Origin: Sanghuangporus weigelae
Lineage: Eukaryota > Basidiomycota > Agaricomycetes > Hymenochaetales > Hymenochaetaceae
DNA: 64,000 nt
Assembly: GCA_033182465.1 (NCBI GenBank)
Contig: CP137318.1
Location: 1,364,001-1,428,000 of the forward strand
Direction of reading: 5' to 3'
Under the pieces are notes generated by a model, which saw nothing but the letters and a program-made list of their open reading frames with translations, was not told the DNA's origin and did not search any database. Every line of letters begins with the position of its first letter. Position 1 is the first letter of the stretch. Below are positions 49,799-61,385 of the stretch, piece by piece. The position numbers and the translations under genes were made by a program.

Positions 49799-51437
49799 TC
49801 AGTTCGTCCTGTATTTGTTGAGTACCTTGACATCCGCGTATCGATCTGCTCGCGGGGGTAATCCGAACTGTGGCTCACGCAGCTCTGTAAAGTACCATTC
49901 AGATAATATTAAAAGAGAGAAGAGACTCGAAAAAACTCACTCAGCGTCTGTTTGTAAATATCGCTAACCGTCTCGTCCCAAACCTCTCGCCACATGTGCG
50001 CTCCTCCACCCAAACTCGCATCAAGCCCATATTCCTCGCAAAACGCGCGGAGATCAAACCCTACCCGCGCCTCGTCCGAGATAGGTGGGGGGATGTGCAC
50101 CTTCTCGCCCGCGTTTACGTGCGGAAGAAGGAAGAGACAGTACCGGTGGTATGGGGACCCGCGCTGTGGGTGCGGTGGGATGTACTTCGTGTGCGCGATC
50201 GTAGGAATTTGCCCGCATGTTGCTGCTGAGAGTGCGATGTTCGGTCTAAGGTTATTGATTAGAGGAATGCTACATCTGAAAGAATGATGGAGACGTACTG
50301 CATCCAGTGAAGGTACGTCGTGAACGATTCGTTCTCCGGATCCGGAACATCAGCGTCTACCATAACCAAGGTGTAATACCGTGTCTCTGGATGGAAGACG
50401 CTCGTGTACATCCGAGGAGGTCGTCTCGTCTAAAAGACTCATAACTATTGGAAAATATTGATGCGAAAGTTGAACGAACCTGTTCTGGCAGTAGGTAAAC
50501 ACCAGGTTCAACAGGCTTGTACTTTCTCCTCGTCCGCGTCCTCAGATAGGTGCTGTGAGGAGGAGGCTCAGGAAAGGAGATACGGAGGTCAACGCTTGGG
50601 TGCAACGAAGGAAGCAGGTCGGGAACGACGCTCATTTGATGAATTCGTTCCATCTACATGAGAAAATACCTTAGCTAAAAGCGAATTAGGCAAATCAAAA
50701 GTGCTCACAAGGAGGTCCAAAGCTCCGTAATTCCTCCACTTCTGCTCGACTAGTTGTCTATACACCGGTTTCGTCAAGTCCGCTGAAGAGAAATTTGATT
50801 AACAAGTAGCACTGAAGTTTATAACGACAGACGTACCCATGCCATTCGCAGCATACCACCTCACCCAGGGGAGGTTAATCTCGCTCTGAATTTCCAGAAT
50901 CTCAACCCTCTCCCTCAGCCTTCTCAGCTCCTTCTCCAGCTCCACTTTTTTCTCTACTTCACTGCCTTCTGCACTCGAAAGACCCTGAAGCTCCTTCTCA
51001 ACCTCCTGCACGCGCGCCAGCACAGTTTTCAACTCCCTCTTCAGATGAAGCGAGTCCTCCTTGATGAGCTTGAGGGCTTCGTCATACACGGGTAACGAAC
51101 CCGGTTTTACAGGCGGGTTCCATTTGCGCGGGTTTGTGAGCGAGATTTGGGCGCGCTTTTTGACGATGCGACGACGTCTCCTGCGGCGTCCGCGTCCTTC
51201 GGGTTTACCTAAGTCATCTTTCGTGACTGCTTGAGCTGGTGAAGAAGAAGTTGATGGAGTAGTTGAAGGGTTAGGCCTGACCGTAGGTTGCGTCCCAGAA
51301 ATATTGGGATTGGCGATCGGTGGAGGGGGAGTGGAAGTACTAGGCGCAGCGCCGCCGGTGCTCAGCGTTGCATTAGTACGAACGAGCAAAGAAGGTAGCC
51401 GACGACGCGCAAGAGAAAGTGCTCGCACCGCTAGCAT
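49799..51437 (-). CDS. MRPL35: Mitochondrial ribosomal protein mL38 (MRPL35), PEBP-fold
   Basis: Six or more exons. MLAVRALSLARRRLPSLLVR is an Arg-rich targeting signal, followed by a Pro/Thr linker, a basic run (GRGRRRRRRRIVKKR) and coiled coil (LKRELKTVLARVQEVEKELQ). The next exons read KPVYRQLVEQKWRNYGALDL and VDLRISFPEPP. Then comes the phosphatidylethanolamine-binding-protein fold: YYTLVMVDADVPDPENESFT, TYLHWMQ and PPHPQRGSPYHRYCLFLLPH. The end is LREPQFGLPPRADRYADVKV. Yeast Mrpl35 has the same layout and sits in the mitochondrial large subunit. The PEBP fold is structural there, not an inhibitor. Confidence 0.9.
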
Positions 51438-51647
51438 CGTTACTGGCAAGCAAGTTTATTTTTTCCCGAGTGAAGAACGAAAAGTTGCGTGACCGTCACG
51501 TTCTTTGAAGTCACAATCCGCGCTCCGCGCGCAGAATAATCAGTTGTTTCGAGTATAAAGTACAAATTCGTGGGGGGACGAAAATCTAAAATTACATGCT
51601 AATGCTACATGCTGCAATGAATCCGCAATCGGAAAGAACGACAATAG

Positions 51648-54600
51648 TTAAGACTTGGACAGCTTCAGCTTCACTTTCGTGGAACCAGCATGCTGCATCG
51701 GGTCATCTTCCATCTCCATAGCCGTCAGGGGTGGGCTTGTCGCCAAGGGCGAAGGCACAAAGGCGCTGGGCCGCGCAAAAGATGAAGAAAGGGAGAGAGA
51801 GCTGGATGCGACAGGGGGTGTAGCGAAACCGTGCCCGTGCAGACTTGAGGGGGATAGTGTCGGTATCGCACCGGGACCGGGAGGACTGGTTGCGGAGGGA
51901 GTGACGTTGATTGGCGGGGCACCGGAGTTGAATTCTGCCCATTTGGGACACTTTCTGTTCGTTTCTGTCGTAGACGTCAGCTGTCGGTAGAGAAAAGAAT
52001 GAGCAAAGGGCCTTACTCATGTGTCCCATCTGCCCGCAATGTCCACATCTCCTCGTAGTGTCTGGCTTCATAGGCCTGTTTAGTTGTAACGGCGTGCCTC
52101 CCTCCTTCGTAATCTTCGCGTTCTTCCGATGCAACCGACGCTCCTGGTTCTTCTTCATACGAGCAATCTCTTCCTCTAGCCTCCTCCTAGCTCGTCTGTC
52201 CTTCTCTTCGTCACCCGTTGGCGCCAGCTGGTCTGCAGTAGCAGACTCCTCTTCAATAGCACGACGCTTCCGTAAGTACGCTTGAATAACAGCAGGATCC
52301 CGCACGATTTCTGTCTCCCATTCGCCATCTACTAAGCGTTTGATACGAAGCACACGTTGGCTGCTTTCCGGTCCAAGACTCATTTCGCGATCCAGTGACG
52401 ATGCTCGACTCTGCGACGGAGATCCAGGGGGCATCGACGAACCAACAAGAGATGCAGCGGTAGGACGAGATTCGGAATCCTCTAGCCTGGGCTTATTGCG
52501 CTGATTCTGGAGCCTCGCTGCGTTCGCCGCTCGATCCTCGTCTTCTTGCGTCAGTTGAGGCTCGTCTTTACGACTGAGGGATTTGTATTGAGCCTTCCAT
52601 ATACGCTCAATTTCCGACTTGTATACGTTTTGTTGCTCGGCGACGTTGTACCGATGAGCTGATTTTGGACGGTTCTCCGCCTCGGCTGAAGCAAGTTGCA
52701 GAATCAATAGCTGATACAGATTGAAATCTAAGAGGCTTACCCATTTTCTGCTCATAGTCTTCCCCGGCCCGAACGAAGATATCCTTCATTGACACCCGAA
52801 TGAAGCTGAACGCCTCTCCCCGCCCGGTCGGATCACCTTCACCGTGAAGACGCAGCATAGCTTTCGCCTGGGTGGCCTGCAAGAAGTTCTTCGTCGTGAT
52901 CCAAGGAGCGAGTTGCTGCTCGATAGATAAGTTGGATTCGTCGTCGTCCTTGGTGGTTTCTGCGCCACCATAACCAGAATCCTGAAGATGTCTCATGCCG
53001 ACTTGCATGCTTTCGGATAGGACAACTTGTTCGGGCGTTACCATCTTCAGCATGTCCGCATCGGAAGGGATGGTCACAAAGTCTTTCAGACGCCAGAATC
53101 CTTGATGTGGCCCCCGGCGGTGATACTCCATGAATTCCTTGAGGGATTCGTCAATATACGTTTTCGTTATTGAATTGCGCGACACTTACCTTTAGTCTCT
53201 GACGCATCTGCAGCTCGTTTTGGTCCGGGAAGTACTTCATCAATCGAGATATTTTCAACCGCTCTCCCTGGCTCTTCTTCAGAAGTTTGAACGCTATAAC
53301 CTGAAGTCTGTTCTTGATCGTCGTGGTGATCTTCCGCGAATGAGGTCCGGGGACTTCCGTTACAGGGTAAGTTTGTCCGACCACGAACAAGGACTTGATC
53401 TCTCGTATCGAGTACGTCGCCTCGCCTCTAACAGTGTTCCTGACGACAAGAAAATCCGTGGAATAAGGCTTATGACGGAATAGAGGAGCGCGCATCAGGT
53501 TATTGTATAGCGCTTGCACCGTCTGGCCAGCGTATACGTAACCAAATTTCATGAATGGAGATTCGTCTCCAGGCTCAAGTACAAAAGGCTCGCCGAGGTC
53601 AGCCTTCGGGATGTATTCGTCCTTATCATTTTTCTTTCGATAGTAGTTGACAAGAATGCTTCCCATTCCGAAGTCGGAAATGATTGAAGGGTGCTCCTCC
53701 TAAAGGAGACATCAGAAAACTCCATTCAAGCTGACAACCTTATAACGCACCGAGAATTCCCACAGAACATAGTTGCTAGTATCCTTGAGGGTCAAATCGC
53801 TCGTTCTTCGTAAACCTTCAGCAACATCACCACCTTTGCCAATCCGCCGACCAGCTTTGTCTTTCTTCTTCTTCGCAGTGCGGACTTTGCTGAAGCGGAG
53901 TTCGACATTCGACGGAAATTGTAACGCAGGTCTGTGGAAAGACCGAGCTTCTTGCTTAGAAAGCCGAGTTTTGTACTATACAAGGTTGTTAGCGCTCTGG
54001 TATAAGATAAAAAGCGGAAGAACTCACGAATGGAAGCTGAAGCTTTTGTGCTGGATAAGCATGTTGAACAACCAACTGCCCGAATGTCTGCCGGACACGA
54101 TGCCGTGCTCCATCTTTCGAGACTTCATAGTACTGGTCATTAGAAAGATTGAATTTATCTCGTGGCTGGTTGCTGTCAAGACGCGTCCTCTTCCGCGGTC
54201 GGACCTCTGATTATAAAGTCACTATCATGTCGTCCAAGCCACAAAATGCGACCATACCTGCAAACTTGTCTTCAGAGGTCTCGTCCTCAGCATCGACTTC
54301 GAGTTGAGTGAAGTCTCTAAAAGGCGTCTTGGAGTCCCATATGATGCTTTGCATCCAAGAGCCGTCCTCCAAGGCGTGATTAACAGGCGCCGTAACGACC
54401 TCTTTTGGTCGAGAAGTATGATTCCCCTGACCGTAATCGGGCTCGTAGATGATTTGGTCCTCCCAGTTCGATAATAGCACCAGATCAAAGGATCGATCAT
54501 GCAAAGACAATGTCGTAGGGACATTGTCCTCCGATAATTGCTAACAAAGAGCTTTCAGCACTACAACCACAGAAAATCGGTCGGCAAATCAAATCACCTG

Positions 54601-55317
54601 AAGTGTCTGAGCAAGATCCTCTTCCACGCTCCCAGCAGCGACTTCTTCCTCGACACGTTTGTTCTCTACTTGTCGTTTCGCTTCGCCCACCACAGTCCTC
54701 AAGTAGCTCTTTGGTATTTCTTTCCTTCTCGGATTCACAGTCTCCACTGAAAAGAGTGTCAAAAGGATTGAACTACTTGGAGAATGATGCATACCGAGAG
54801 GAGCCTTCCTTATATTGCGTGGCTTCTTGACGACTTGGCCCCTGAGCAGTTCGGTGAAATCCAGGACCTTGCCCGCTTCAAAAGCCGGAAACCGTTCATA
54901 AACAGTCTTTGGTCTCTCCACCAAGCGCTTCACGATACGAGTTTTCTTTAGTCGGGGTCGAAATGCTTCAGGCGATTGGGCTTCCGTTTTCACGGGGACA
55001 CCACCTTCGTCATCTGCCTCGTTTGCAAGCTCTCTGTTGACCTCGTCTTCCCAATCCTGCCCCTCATCTGCCCCGATAGCTTCATCTTCTTCCCATTTAT
55101 CATTGTATATTTGCTTAGCATTGAGTGTCGGGATACCAGAGATACCGAGTTGGTTTGAGAGGTTCTGACCGGATGGAAGTTGCAAACTGTTCAAGACATG
55201 ATCCAAAGAGAAACCCGTAAGCGCCGAAACAGCCGAGGTTTCATCCTAGTGATTGTAAGATACTGTTAAATATGATTCCTTGCAAAAACGTAGATAAAGA
55301 CGAACCTGGTTTGCCAT
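51648..55317 (-). CDS. TAF1: TFIID subunit TAF1
   Basis: About nine exons. Start MANQ is joined by a 60-nt intron to DETSAVSALTGFSLDHVLNS. The N-terminal acidic part (DEAIGADEGQDWEDEVNREL) fits the TBP-binding region, then KTVYERFPAFEAGKVLDFTE. The DUF3591 core includes MGSILVNYYRKKNDKDEYIP, MKFGYVYAGQTVQALYNNLM, FLVVRNTVRGEATYSIREIK and EFMEYHRRGPHQGFWRLKDF. A Glu/Arg-rich helix precedes a zinc knuckle (RRCGHCGQMGHM, split by an intron before TNRKCPKW). There are no bromodomains, as usual in fungi. It is the scaffold of TFIID and binds TAF7 and core promoter DNA. The C-terminus is Ser/Pro-rich and ends KVKLKLSKS. Confidence 0.94.
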
Positions 55318-55584
55318 GGACTATCGAAGATGAAGTCAACTCCTGTTTAGTCACTGGCAAACCGAGAAGATGACTTATGCTGACCAATCGACGCGCCTAA
55401 ACACGCCCACGCGTCTTGACCGTCGGCGTACTCACAAACTCTCTTCTTCTCCATCATCTTGTCCGCAACTGCCTGTTCTCTTCGGTAACACGTCCAGCTT
55501 ACTCTACAGCAATAAAAAGCACTATCTCCGTGGTTTCTTAGTAGAGATAATCGTTATTCCCCTTGATTTCCTGATTCATCCATC

Positions 55585-56807
55585 ATGTCCATGCCGCCTG
55601 AACTGGCAAAGAGACTCGAGGTCAGTTCTTTATCTTTGGCGCTCTAACTCTTTCTCCCATGATTGATGCTCCTGGCTCAGGCATACCAGCAAAAGGTCGT
55701 CGCGAATGCAGAAAATGTGGTTTTCAAGATCTTTCCACAGAAGGTATCCGTAGTCCACTGTAACGTACCCATGATCATGACGCTTACGAATATCAGATAC
55801 TGTATGATTAGTTGTGCGGCACTTGCTTGCATACTCACGAATTCACAGTGACCTGCAAGACATGATTGACGCGAGCTCTGATCCATCTTCGCCTTTCCAC
55901 ATGTCGCATGCATCAATATCGACTGATGCCACTGTATATCCCGATCCTTCTGCCGAGCGGCGCCAGGATTCGAAGAAGCGCAAGTTGGCCGACGGAGAAG
56001 GTCGGACAAATGGAGTGCGCACTGATAACGCCCGTTACACCGAGGCTGTGCACACAAATTACCATATTGAGAAGGTCTACGCTATCATGAAGAAGGAATG
56101 TGAAGAGCTTGCGCGCCTATGCGTATGTCCATATATTTCATTCCTGCTCCCGAGCTCAATGAAATTACGTAGGATGACGTGTCGATATGGATACAATTGG
56201 CTATGCCGAAGTGAGAGTATTTCCTACTTGACGTCGAGTCATTCACTGACGGTTCCTTTCCTCAGGATTGAAGAGTAAGTTGTGATTTGCAGCAACTCCA
56301 TCCGACTCTGACGCCTTAATAAGTGGTGACAACTTCGGCGTAGCTATACAGGAGGGTAAGTCTTAAAGTATTGTTTGTTGCCGGCCCATTCTAATGTGCG
56401 ATTTCAGAGGCGCTAGCTGAGCTGAATCGTTGTCAGCAGAGTGCATACAACTTGCGGGACAGCTCCAGGCAACATCACCAGAACAGAGCAAAGCTTTGCT
56501 CCAAATTAATCAAGTATCCAAACTTAGAAGACTATTCGGTGAGCACGGATACATTTTTTGCCATGGGCCTCATCAATTGACTTCCTGTTAGCTTGCTCTC
56601 AAAGAACACGATGAGAAGATGTTGTATACTGCACGGTCGAACTTGTTCGATCTACGAAACCTTTACGCTGTCATAACAAATCTCTTCCAGAAGAACATTG
56701 CAAAAGTATGAAGTATTAACTCTCGCGCGTAGATCAGTGTGCTAATGTTGCTGTTTCTTTCTCAGATTCGTGCACCAAAAGGCAACAATGCCGTCTCCCT
56801 CTATTGA
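55585..56807 (+). CDS. Proteasome activator PA28-gamma-like (PSME3 family)
   Basis: Eight or so small exons read MSMPPELAKRLE, AYQQKVVANAENVVFKIFPQ, DLQDMIDASSDPSSPFHMSH, a basic nuclear-signal-like linker (RRQDSKKRKLADGEG), NYHIEKVYAIMKKECEELAR, DDVSIWIQLAMPKIEDGDNF, QEEALAELNRCQQSAYNLRD and LYAVITNLFQKNIAKIRAPK. The C-terminus NAVSLY matches the NAETLY-type tail that inserts into proteasome alpha-ring pockets, and the GDNFGVAIQEE segment is the activation loop. It caps the 20S proteasome in the nucleus without ATP. It ends 79 bp from the convergent RRB1 gene. Its last part was included in the inverted duplication. Confidence 0.92.
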
Positions 56808-56886
56808 TAATCCATGCGTGAAGGATACCTGCACGACGTAGATTACATGTATATGCAACAATTGTGACGTGCACCTGTGAGGCATT

Positions 56887-58598
56887 CTATACAGATATAG
56901 TCTTGAAAACATTAAACCCATCCAGGGCTGTACTTATAACAGTACCGGGAATCTGTGGATGCCAATGAACCTCTTTGATATCCTTCTGCCCCTGATGCAC
57001 GAACAACAGCTGCGGCGGGACGTTATCTTGACTTCCATCTTCCATTGGTATTACGCCAGTTTCGTCGTCGTCTTGTTCTACGGCCAAGTCCCACAGGGTG
57101 ATCTGGTCGTCCGCGCCAGAAGCGGCGAAGATCGAGTCTTCTGTCGGGTGCCATTCGATTGAGGTGACAGGCGCCTTGTGCCACGTGAACGAAGCTACAG
57201 GAGTTGGCGTTGATGTCTTGCTATAGTCAAAGTTAATTAGACGCCTTGTATTTTGTGTGAAGAAAAGTTCCATGCTTACGCGGAGAGGTTCCGTAAATCC
57301 CAGACTTTTATCCCGCCTTCGTCACCTCCAGATAGGAGGAGGTTAGACGTAGTCTTGTTCCAGCTGATAACGTTGACGTCGCTCTCGTGCGCAGGGCTGA
57401 CAGACAACACGCTTTTCCGGCCTTTCACTCGGATGTCCCATATTCGTATACTTTGATCTGCAGAAGAAGATGCGAAGACAGTAGACTCTGCAGGACTCCA
57501 TTGCAGATCTTCAACACTTGAGGTATGTGAAGTGAAGGGCTGATTTTGTGTGACGAACCCGGTCTGAGTGGTCGTGGTGAGATAGATTTTAGAGTGAACG
57601 TCGCCGGTGAGGAGTCGCAGCGCGGCCGAGTTGTTGGAATCGGCCGCCCAGTCCATAGCAAAACCTTCTGCGCGACCATGCGCGTAAATGGTGTGTGCGG
57701 GAGTATTGCTCCGCTTTTTGTCGAATGAATAACCAGGAACATCAAGAGATTCTATTAATGGTCGGACGTCCCAGACGTGCACCTTGCCAGTCTCCACCCA
57801 GGAAGCGACGTAATAGGGAGAAGAAGCGGGAGGTAGTGGTGTTGATGGGGAGAGGGGTTGAGCTCGTACTCGATTGACTCCGCCGAAGTGAGGTACAGAA
57901 CGGAATTCTAGGACGGCGTCCTCGTCTAGATTATCGTCGTCGTCCTCATCCTCGTCTGATTCGGAATCGTCTACCGGACATTATTCAGTATCTATGTAAG
58001 ATGAAATACACAGAATTACCCACCGCCGTCTTTTTGAGTCCGATGTAACGAGGACATTTTGTATACAGAAAGCTCATTATTTTTGGCAGAATCTGCCTGT
58101 GTACCTGCGACAATATACACAGTTGCAGGGTATCGCTGTCGCTCGTCGCCCAGACTGTCGCGTAACACATCAAAAGAGAGACAGGGCCAATTGACATTCA
58201 TAGAGTGTCGCATTTCATAAACGGAGTCGTCAGGCTCGAGAATCTCATCCTTTGCGAGGGCATGCCTCCCTGGAATGTACACATCTTTTTGCTCTGGTTG
58301 CTGCTCTTCGGATTCCTCGATCGGCGGGAGCACTTCATCAATATCCATTCCTGCAAAACGAATTTGGGATAAGCTGAGAGCCCTTCAGGATGAAGATCTC
58401 ACCTTCCTCGTCGTTAGCATATTGCGCACCATCGACTACCTCCTCATCGCTCTCGATCTCGTCTTCCCAAGCATCTTCAAATTCACCCATCTCAGAGACG
58501 TCGACACCATTCGCTCTTCGCGCTCCATTCGGCGTGGCCTTCGAGAACGGCTGGTCATCGTTAGAAGTCTGGAGCTCTGTCACTGTTCGCTTTGCCAT
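56887..58598 (-). CDS. RRB1: Ribosome assembly WD-repeat protein RRB1/GRWD1 (intact copy)
   Basis: Four exons. MAKRTVTELQTSNDDQPFSK, an acidic stretch (EDAWEDEIESDEEVVDG), then the histone-binding-type box VYEMRHSMNVNWPCLSFDVL. A very acidic loop (DDSESDEDEDDDDNLDEDAV) is followed by WD repeats: YYVASWVETGKVHVWDVRPL, FTSHTSSVEDLQWSPAESTV, DQSIRIWDIRVKGRKSVLSV, LLSGGDEGGIKVWDLRNLSA and GADDQITLWDLAVEQDDDET. The end is ALDGFNVFKTISV. Rrb1 escorts ribosomal protein L3 to the nucleus. Because the left copy is split, this is the only working copy in the window, and the gene is essential in yeast. Confidence 0.95.
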
Positions 58599-59205
58599 GG
58601 ATGCAGTACTACTAGTACCTTTTTTGAGAAAGTTTACAGAATCTCAATTCAAAAAAATTGTGTATGTAAATGCAGCACGTGGTGAGTCCCTTTCTTTTTG
58701 GACAGGCGATCCTGTGAGGGTTGTCACTGTCAGGGGTTGTCATGGTCGCTCTTTCTTTGCCTCCGTTTCTCATGGCTAACGATGTAGCCGTCGCGTACTG
58801 CACAATGTAGTAATTCTGCTGAGTGGATGGATGAAGTCATCCTATGGCTATGACAAATGACTCGCACGAATGTCCGTCAAGCGTGATCCATGGAGGCTGA
58901 GACTGACGTGGCAATTCGGCTCACAATTGCGGTTAATCACAAGAATCAAGTAAAGAAAAGACATGATGAGGGTGGGAAGCTCGAGGGATGACACGCATTC
59001 ACCGGTGGCTGACAGAGCGAAGACGAATGCTTTGGCATCCTTCTCAGATCGATGCCTTCGCGACGACGAGAGTTCCCGTGTCCCGTGTAAGGAACGAGCT
59101 GAAAACGCTCTTCGAATATTCCATCCCGTACGTGACGCGTACTCCCGACTCGCTTCATCTCTATAAATTCCCTCACTTCTTCTCATTTATCCCGCAACAT
59201 CCGCC
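58599..59205. promoter_or_regulatory. Divergent promoter, right copy (RRB1 / MAPEG)
   Basis: These 607 bp lie between two start codons. TATAAA at 59162-59167 stands about 40 nt above the MAPEG ATG. No TATA is seen on the RRB1 side, where a run of A and T (TTTTTTGAGAAAG) lies 20-30 nt upstream. The region is nearly identical to 9511-10117. Confidence 0.55.
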
Positions 59206-60025
59206 ATGCCCTCGATCAACGTTCCTGAAGGGTGTGTTCCGTCTCTTTTATCTGCATCTATCCTACCATTACAACTACTTCACAGATATTCCTATGTGTT
59301 TGCTGTAGCAACCGCAACGGCATTCTTGAACAGTTACCAAATGGTAAACACTGCGCAGGCACGGAAAGCTGCAGGCGTCCCTTATCCCTACGGTTCGTAG
59401 CCTTCGCCGCACTCGTTTAGGTCATTAACAAACGCTTCTGCAGCTTATGTTGAAAAAGCGGAGGCTGCTTCGAATAGCGCTGCTCAAAAGTTCAACTGTG
59501 CCCAACGTAAGTCGAGCAAATGTTACCGAGTCGTGAGGTTTATTCTAAGTAATATCTATACAAATTAAATAGGTGCCCACCAGAACACGCTCGAGCACAC
59601 TCCATATGTCCTTTACAGGTAAACCGCTTATATAAGCAGGATCCTTTCCTTTCCGCTATCTGTTTGTCTGACTGGTGACGGTCTTCGGCAGCTTGCTTGT
59701 AACTGGGCTCAAGTATCCATACCTCAGCGTAGCATTGGGGACTTCTTGGGTTGTAGGAAGGTTCCTTTATACCCTTGGTTATAGCTCTGGTGACCCGAGG
59801 AAGGTAGGCATATCACTTGCAGCACCTTTTTTACTCGACTTACCAGTCACTCCAGCGCAATCAGCCGGGTGGTCTTCTCAGCTTCATGGGCCAGTTCGGT
59901 GAGTACTTTAATTAACGTGAAGAGCCAAATGGTTTGCTTATCACAATTTAATTCTTAAATGCAATATAGGATTGTATCTTGCCTCTGCATTCACAACATA
60001 CAAGTTCATTGCGGAGGGGCTGTAG
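59206..60025 (+). CDS. Microsomal glutathione S-transferase 3-like MAPEG protein, copy 1
   Basis: Seven small exons, about 143 aa. MPSINVPEG, YSYVFAVATATAFLNSYQMV (first membrane helix), ARKAAGVPYPYA, KFNCAQRAHQNTLEHTPYVL (the FNCxQRxHxNxLE motif of MGST2/3-type MAPEG enzymes), GLKYPYLSVALGTSWVVGRF and LYTLGYSSGDPRK (YxxGY). The last exon is GLYLASAFTTYKFIAEGL. It is a four-helix membrane protein of the ER or outer mitochondrial membrane. Glutathione transferase or peroxidase action on lipid hydroperoxides is known for MGST3. It is tandem with copy 2; the left relic is 8734-9510. Confidence 0.93.
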
Positions 60026-60285
60026 ATATTCAGAACTGCTTGTTTTTCTTGTCTGCAAAATGACACACTACTTCTTTCATTTTATTTCGTGCAAATGTTA
60101 AGATTTATGAATACGTTGTGCCAAGACACAGTAACAGCGGACCGGTCAACTGACTGAATTGTGATGCTGGGTCCTCCCGAGGTGGTCCCTGGGCGTCGTC
60201 TCGTCTCCTATAAAATCGCTATGTATATCCGGATCTGGTCCCTCCACAATACTACACACTTCTCACTCATCCACGAACATTCGCC

Positions 60286-61077
60286 ATGCCTTCCATCAAC
60301 GTCCCTGAAGGGTACGTATGGTCTTTTTGTATACGTCTACCATACCACTACAACTATTTTGCAGATATTCCTACGTGCTTGCTGCAGCAACCGCAACGGC
60401 ATTCTTGAACACTTACCAGGTGACGAACACTAAATGGGCGCGGAAAGCTGCAGGGGTTCCTTATCCTTACGGTTCGCAGTCCTAGTCGTACTCGATTTTA
60501 GGCATCAACGAACGCTTCTACAGCTTATGCTGAAAAGGCAGAGGCTGCTTCAAATAGTGCCGTGCAAAAGTTCAATTGTGCCCAACGTAAGTGCGACCAA
60601 TGTTGCCGGGGTGTAATACTTAAATTAAAACTATTATTTATCAAACAGGTGCGCACCAAAACACGCTTGAGCATGCCCCATATGTCCTTTACAGGTAAAA
60701 GGCTTTAACTGCATAGTGTGCTTTGCTTTGACGGACTGATCGTCTTCGCATAGCCTGCTTGTAACTGGGCTCAAATATCCATACCTCGGCGCAGCACTGG
60801 GAACTTCTTGGGTCGTAGGAAGGGTCCTTTACACCCTTGGTTACAGTACTGGCGACCCGGAAAAGGTAGGGATATTCCTTTCAACACTCCTTTCTCAAGC
60901 GGCTTACCGGTCATGTTAGCGCCTTCGACCTGGTTGGCTTTTCAGCTCTATCGGTCAATACGGCAAGTCCTTTCGTTCATGACGGAAAGCCATTAATCGA
61001 TTATTAATTTATACAATACAGGGTTGTATCTTACATCGGCCTTCACTACGTACAAGTTTGTGGCGGAGGGGCTTTAG
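60286..61077 (+). CDS. Microsomal glutathione S-transferase 3-like MAPEG protein, copy 2
   Basis: Same seven-exon plan as copy 1, with about 80 percent similar exons: YSYVLAAATATAFLNTYQVT, KFNCAQRAHQNTLEHAPYVL, LGTSWVVGRVLYTLGY, STGDPEK and LTSAFTTYKFVAEGL. The sixth intron has a GC donor (TACG then GCAAGT) where copy 1 and the left relic have GT. The exon after GDPEK is less clear than in copy 1 (best reading RLRPGWLFSSIGQY). TATAAAA lies at 60209-60215. Local tandem duplication gave the pair before the larger inverted duplication copied both. Confidence 0.9.
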
Positions 61078-61385
61078 ATAGGTTCACTTATACGAATCTG
61101 CTTGTTTTTTCCTTGTCTGCGAAATGACACCCTACTTTTACTTTCATTTAATTTTGTGCAAATGTAATGATTTATGAATGCATTGTGCGTGCCAGTGCCA
61201 CAGACAACAGAGTATTAGTGGACCGGTCAAAGCCGAATACTTACCGAATTGTGGTGCTTTACATAGAAGGACCAATGCCGAGATACACCGTCCCTATACG
61301 TCTTCCATGTCCACGAGTTCAGCTCTCTTACCTTTGCTTTCCTCCCTCCTTTCGAGCGCAATCTTCATACGACTCAGTCGTGACT
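61078..61385. other. Intergenic region between MAPEG copy 2 and the next gene
   Basis: The first 100 bases resemble the 3' flank of MAPEG copy 1 (CTGCTTGTTTTT and TGACAC words), a remnant of the tandem duplication. A frame open from 61167 joins the next gene, but its residues upstream of 61386 do not look conserved. Confidence 0.4.

Larger units (their letters stand above)
56663..61077 (-). repeat. Right (intact) arm of the inverted segmental duplication
   Basis: This segment holds the end of the PA28-like gene, RRB1, the divergent promoter and two MAPEG genes. Its reverse complement lies at 7723-27241. All genes here have open frames and good splice sites, so this is the working copy and probably the ancestral locus. 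Confidence 0.9.

Noticed and set aside
61167-61385. Upstream extension of the Ser/Pro-rich protein
   Set aside because: In frame but of unlike composition and overlapping remnants of the MAPEG 3' flank. The ATG at 61386 fits better.
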